Shown here one piece after another: positions 62,177 through 64,000 of a DNA stretch of 64,000 nt. The notes under the pieces are model-generated. The model searched no databases. It saw nothing but the letters and a program-made list of their open reading frames with translations, and had not been told where the DNA came from. Position 1 is the first letter of the stretch. Each line of letters opens with the position of its first letter. A program made the position numbers and the translations under genes. Source of the DNA: Promethearchaeota archaeon Loki_b31 (GTDB taxonomy: Archaea > Asgardarchaeota > Lokiarchaeia > Sigyniarchaeales > SOKP01); assembly GCA_005222975.1 (NCBI GenBank), contig NJBI01000005.1, positions 1-64,000 of the forward strand, read 5' to 3'.

Positions 62177-62887
62177 TTAAGAGCCCTCCTTTTTACTCCA
62201 TCTTAATGTTTTCAATCTTTCTAACAATGGTGGCCAAAACAATTTGCTAAATTCACCAGAAGTTTTCACTTCGGTAATTTCAAGCTGCAACGCTCCCGTT
62301 GGACAAGCATTATCGCACGCTCCGCAAGCCACGCAGGCATCTTGGTCGACAACTTCTACATTTTTAGACATTTCCCAACCGTGCTCAGGTCTTTTAGCTA
62401 TTTTAATAGTTCCTGAGGGGCACACTTCAGCGCACGATCCACATCCCTTAGCACATTCTTCGTCAATAACATTCACAGTTGCTTTAGCGTATTGTTTTAC
62501 TATTCTATCGTTATTTAACTTTTTCGCTTCAAATTCAATTTTAGGAACTACTTTTTGAGCAACAATAGGGATATCTACTAAATTAATTATTTCTCCGTCT
62601 TTTTTTAGCGTCAATGCGCCAAATGGGCACATAATTACGCAAGTGCCACAAAAAACACATTTATGAGGGTCGTATATTTCTGATACTATATCTTCGGTTG
62701 TTGGAAATCGACGTGATGCTCCAACAGGTCCTCTGGAAATAGCTTCTTTGGGACATACTCGGGCGCAAGTTCCACAACCTACGCATTTGGATCTATTTAA
62801 AATAAGTTCTAAACTTTCTGTTAAAAATTGAACTTTTACATGTTCCTCTTCTTGAGTTAAAGTTCTAGATATTTTAGGAAACGACAT
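62177..62887 (-). CDS. fwdF: Polyferredoxin of the formylmethanofuran dehydrogenase operon (FwdF-like, four clusters)
   Basis: 236 residues with four [4Fe-4S] motifs: CVGCGTCARVCP, CVFCGTCVIMCP, CAKGCGSCAEVCP and CVACGACDNACP. Methanogen FwdF usually carries eight clusters, so this is about half size. In methanogens FwdF wires FwdB complexes to the Hdr-Mvh complex. It lies 2 bases upstream of fwdD. The second motif uses a Phe where Gly/Ile is common. Confidence 0.85.
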   Translation of the reverse strand: MSFPKISRTLTQEEEHVKVQFLTESLELILNRSKCVGCGTCARVCPKEAISRGPVGASRRFPTTEDIVSEIYDPHKCVFCGTCVIMCPFGALTLKKDGEIINLVDIPIVAQKVVPKIEFEAKKLNNDRIVKQYAKATVNVIDEECAKGCGSCAEVCPSGTIKIAKRPEHGWEMSKNVEVVDQDACVACGACDNACPTGALQLEITEVKTSGEFSKLFWPPLLERLKTLRWSKKEGS

Positions 62888-62890
62888 TTT

Positions 62891-63148
62891 TTAAACTCCC
62901 TCCATAACTTCAATTCTGATTGCAACTTGAGGACACATTTTTACGCATACTCCACAGCCGTCGCAATTAATTTTTCTTTCTTCATTGTAAATAGGTACCG
63001 CAATTCCGTTTTTAACTAGTATAACTGCATTTTCCTTGTTCAAATAACTTTGTTTCCTCAACTGGTTAAAATTAATTGGACAACTTACAACGCACGCATT
63101 GCACCCAGTGCAAGTGTTTCTATTTATTTTTAATTCGTAAATTTGCAT
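62891..63148 (-). CDS. fwdG: Two-cluster ferredoxin FwdG-like
   Basis: 85 residues with CTGCNACVVSCP and CDGCGVCVKMCP, two [4Fe-4S] clusters. A hydrophilic spacer (NFNQLRKQSYLNKEN) between them matches FwdG rather than simple ferredoxins. It sits between mvhD and the polyferredoxin, 3 bases before the latter. Confidence 0.85.
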   Translation of the reverse strand: MQIYELKINRNTCTGCNACVVSCPINFNQLRKQSYLNKENAVILVKNGIAVPIYNEERKINCDGCGVCVKMCPQVAIRIEVMEGV

Positions 63149-63152
63149 AGTT

Positions 63153-63575
63153 TTATGCCTCCTTTTTCATAGGATTAGGTCCTAATTCTTTTAATTCATG
63201 GACAAATTCTTCGACAATTTCGGTCAGCTCTGCACCTTCAGAAGCCGAAACGAACGTGTACTTAACTCGTTTAGGGTTAATACCGAATTGTTTTAGATAT
63301 AGATGAAGCATTGGAATTTTTCTCATTGTTTTTAAGTTTCCCTCAACATAATGACAGTCGCCTACATGACAATGAGACACTAATACGCCATCTGCCCCAT
63401 TTCTTAGTGCGTCCAAGATAAAATGTGGTTCTACTCTTCCTCCGCACATTACGCGCATAATCCTTAGATTTGCGGGTCGCTGCATGCGAGATGTTCCAGC
63501 TTGGTCAGCGCCAGCGTATGTACACCAGTTACAACATATACCTAAAATGAATGGATTAAATTCGCTTTCGGTCAT
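63153..63575 (-). CDS. mvhD: MvhD-like [2Fe-2S] electron-transfer subunit
   Basis: 140 residues of MvhD (F420-nonreducing hydrogenase delta subunit): ICCNWCTYAGAD, RVMCGGRVEP and SHCHVGDCHYVEGN carry the [2Fe-2S] ligands. In methanogens MvhD passes electrons between hydrogenase and HdrA. Here it leads the fwd operon (4 bases before fwdG) instead of standing with hydrogenase genes, linking bifurcation to CO2 reduction. Confidence 0.9.
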   Translation of the reverse strand: MTESEFNPFILGICCNWCTYAGADQAGTSRMQRPANLRIMRVMCGGRVEPHFILDALRNGADGVLVSHCHVGDCHYVEGNLKTMRKIPMLHLYLKQFGINPKRVKYTFVSASEGAELTEIVEEFVHELKELGPNPMKKEA

Positions 63576-63755
63576 TGTTATTCAATAATATAATTTTTAG
63601 GATAAATCAGTTAATAAGTTTATAGTCTATAAAAATTATGATATAAAATTAATTTTTAAAAAGTATATTATTTTAAAAAATTTAGTATAAGACTTTTTAA
63701 AGTTGTTAAATAAATAATAATATTCAAAAAAGTCAAAAGGAAATTATAAATCTAA

Positions 63756-64000
63756 ATGGTAGATTCAATAATCTCTAAATTGCTCAATTCTGACGAACCT
63801 TCGATAAGGTATAAAGTTTTAGTAAAAATTTTAGGCGAAAATCCTAACTCTAAAGAAATTGAAGACCTTCAGCATCAAATAAAAATATCTCGTCGGGTAC
63901 AATCATTACTCTCTGAGAGGGATTCTGATGGAAGGATTCCGTTTCATCCTTATAGAAAATGGTACGGTGCTCATTGGGTATTGACCAGCTTAGCAGAGCT
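63756..64000 (+). CDS. N-terminal part of an alpha-toroid (prenyltransferase/squalene-cyclase-like) protein, cut by window edge
   Basis: About 81 residues are visible from ATG 63756 to the right edge without a stop. LNSDEPSIRYKVL, then a helix, then RDSDGRIPFHPY and HWVLTSLAEL match the repeat style of stand-alone alpha-toroid proteins (sE-P-S-RY-x-L; DG; W-L-LaeL). It is divergent from the mvhD-fwd operon; the 180-base gap contains both promoters. The assignment rests on the first repeat only. Confidence 0.5.
   Translation, partial: MVDSIISKLLNSDEPSIRYKVLVKILGENPNSKEIEDLQHQIKISRRVQSLLSERDSDGRIPFHPYRKWYGAHWVLTSLAE

Overview
The window comes from an AT-rich archaeal genome, most likely an Asgard (Lokiarchaeia-like) archaeon. 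That placement is an inference from gene content. The window has Ras/Arf-type small GTPases, proteins that begin with longin-like domains, a GPI-remodelling Cwh43-like module, an SDS22-like leucine-rich-repeat protein, large DUF2341 surface proteins, many small zinc-ribbon proteins, and a methanogen-type formylmethanofuran dehydrogenase/Hdr/Mvh gene set without methanogenesis genes. No rRNA, tRNA or CRISPR array was seen.

Layout. 0-3.5 kb: end of a transposase, a degenerate GTPase, an isoprenylcysteine-methyltransferase-like gene, and two decayed gene copies. 3.6-7 kb: a two-gene cassette encoding a helical protein and a 913-residue protein that joins a zinc-binding N-terminal region, a LAGLIDADG module lacking both catalytic aspartates, and a RecB-like nuclease. 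7-12 kb: TatD nuclease, flavodoxin, a beta-solenoid surface protein, and an EEP phosphohydrolase overlapping a membrane protein that is interrupted by an in-frame TGA. 12-20 kb: nitrilase, radical SAM/SPASM protein, and two divergent FAD-oxidase/Fe-S (CCG) oxidoreductase pairs, one with an SCP2-like protein. 20-22 kb: an acetyl-CoA-synthase N-terminal-domain protein paired with a CooC-type nickel ATPase; a truncated copy of this pair lies at 34.2-34.8 kb. 22-32 kb: longin-Arf-type GTPase fused to thrombospondin type 3 repeats, a longin/winged-helix protein translationally coupled to a 1460-residue surface protein, an LRR protein and another longin-like protein. 32-43 kb: AlaX, histidine phosphatase, and two loci of membrane-bound left-handed beta-helix proteins, present as a gene triad in one place and with two members fused in the other. 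43-47 kb: B12-dependent ribonucleotide reductase with an HNH intein placed exactly before the radical cysteine. 47-52 kb: three unrecognised or membrane/zinc-ribbon genes, a CDKAL1-like tRNA methylthiotransferase and a frameshifted PHP gene. 52-64 kb: an mvhG-like-hdrC-hdrB operon, a beta-CASP nuclease, FdhD, a MntA/HepT toxin-antitoxin pair and an mvhD-fwdG-fwdF-fwdD-fwdB-fwdC operon.

How the genes fit together. The right end describes the entry of CO2 or formate into the archaeal Wood-Ljungdahl pathway. Electrons handled by Hdr/Mvh-type subunits are passed through MvhD and polyferredoxins to a Mo/W formylmethanofuran dehydrogenase, with FdhD in the same region. fwdA, hdrA and the hydrogenase large subunit are absent from the window. 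The ACS-domain/CooC pair is a plausible satellite of the same pathway. The GTPase, longin, LRR and Cwh43-like genes are of the kind discussed in eukaryogenesis.

Signs of decay are frequent: truncated copies at 2.3, 3.0, 33.9 and 34.8 kb, in-frame stops at 11.9, 56.95 and 57.45 kb, and a frameshift at 51.5 kb. Some of these may be assembly errors. All similarity statements rest on recognising motifs by eye; no database search was run.
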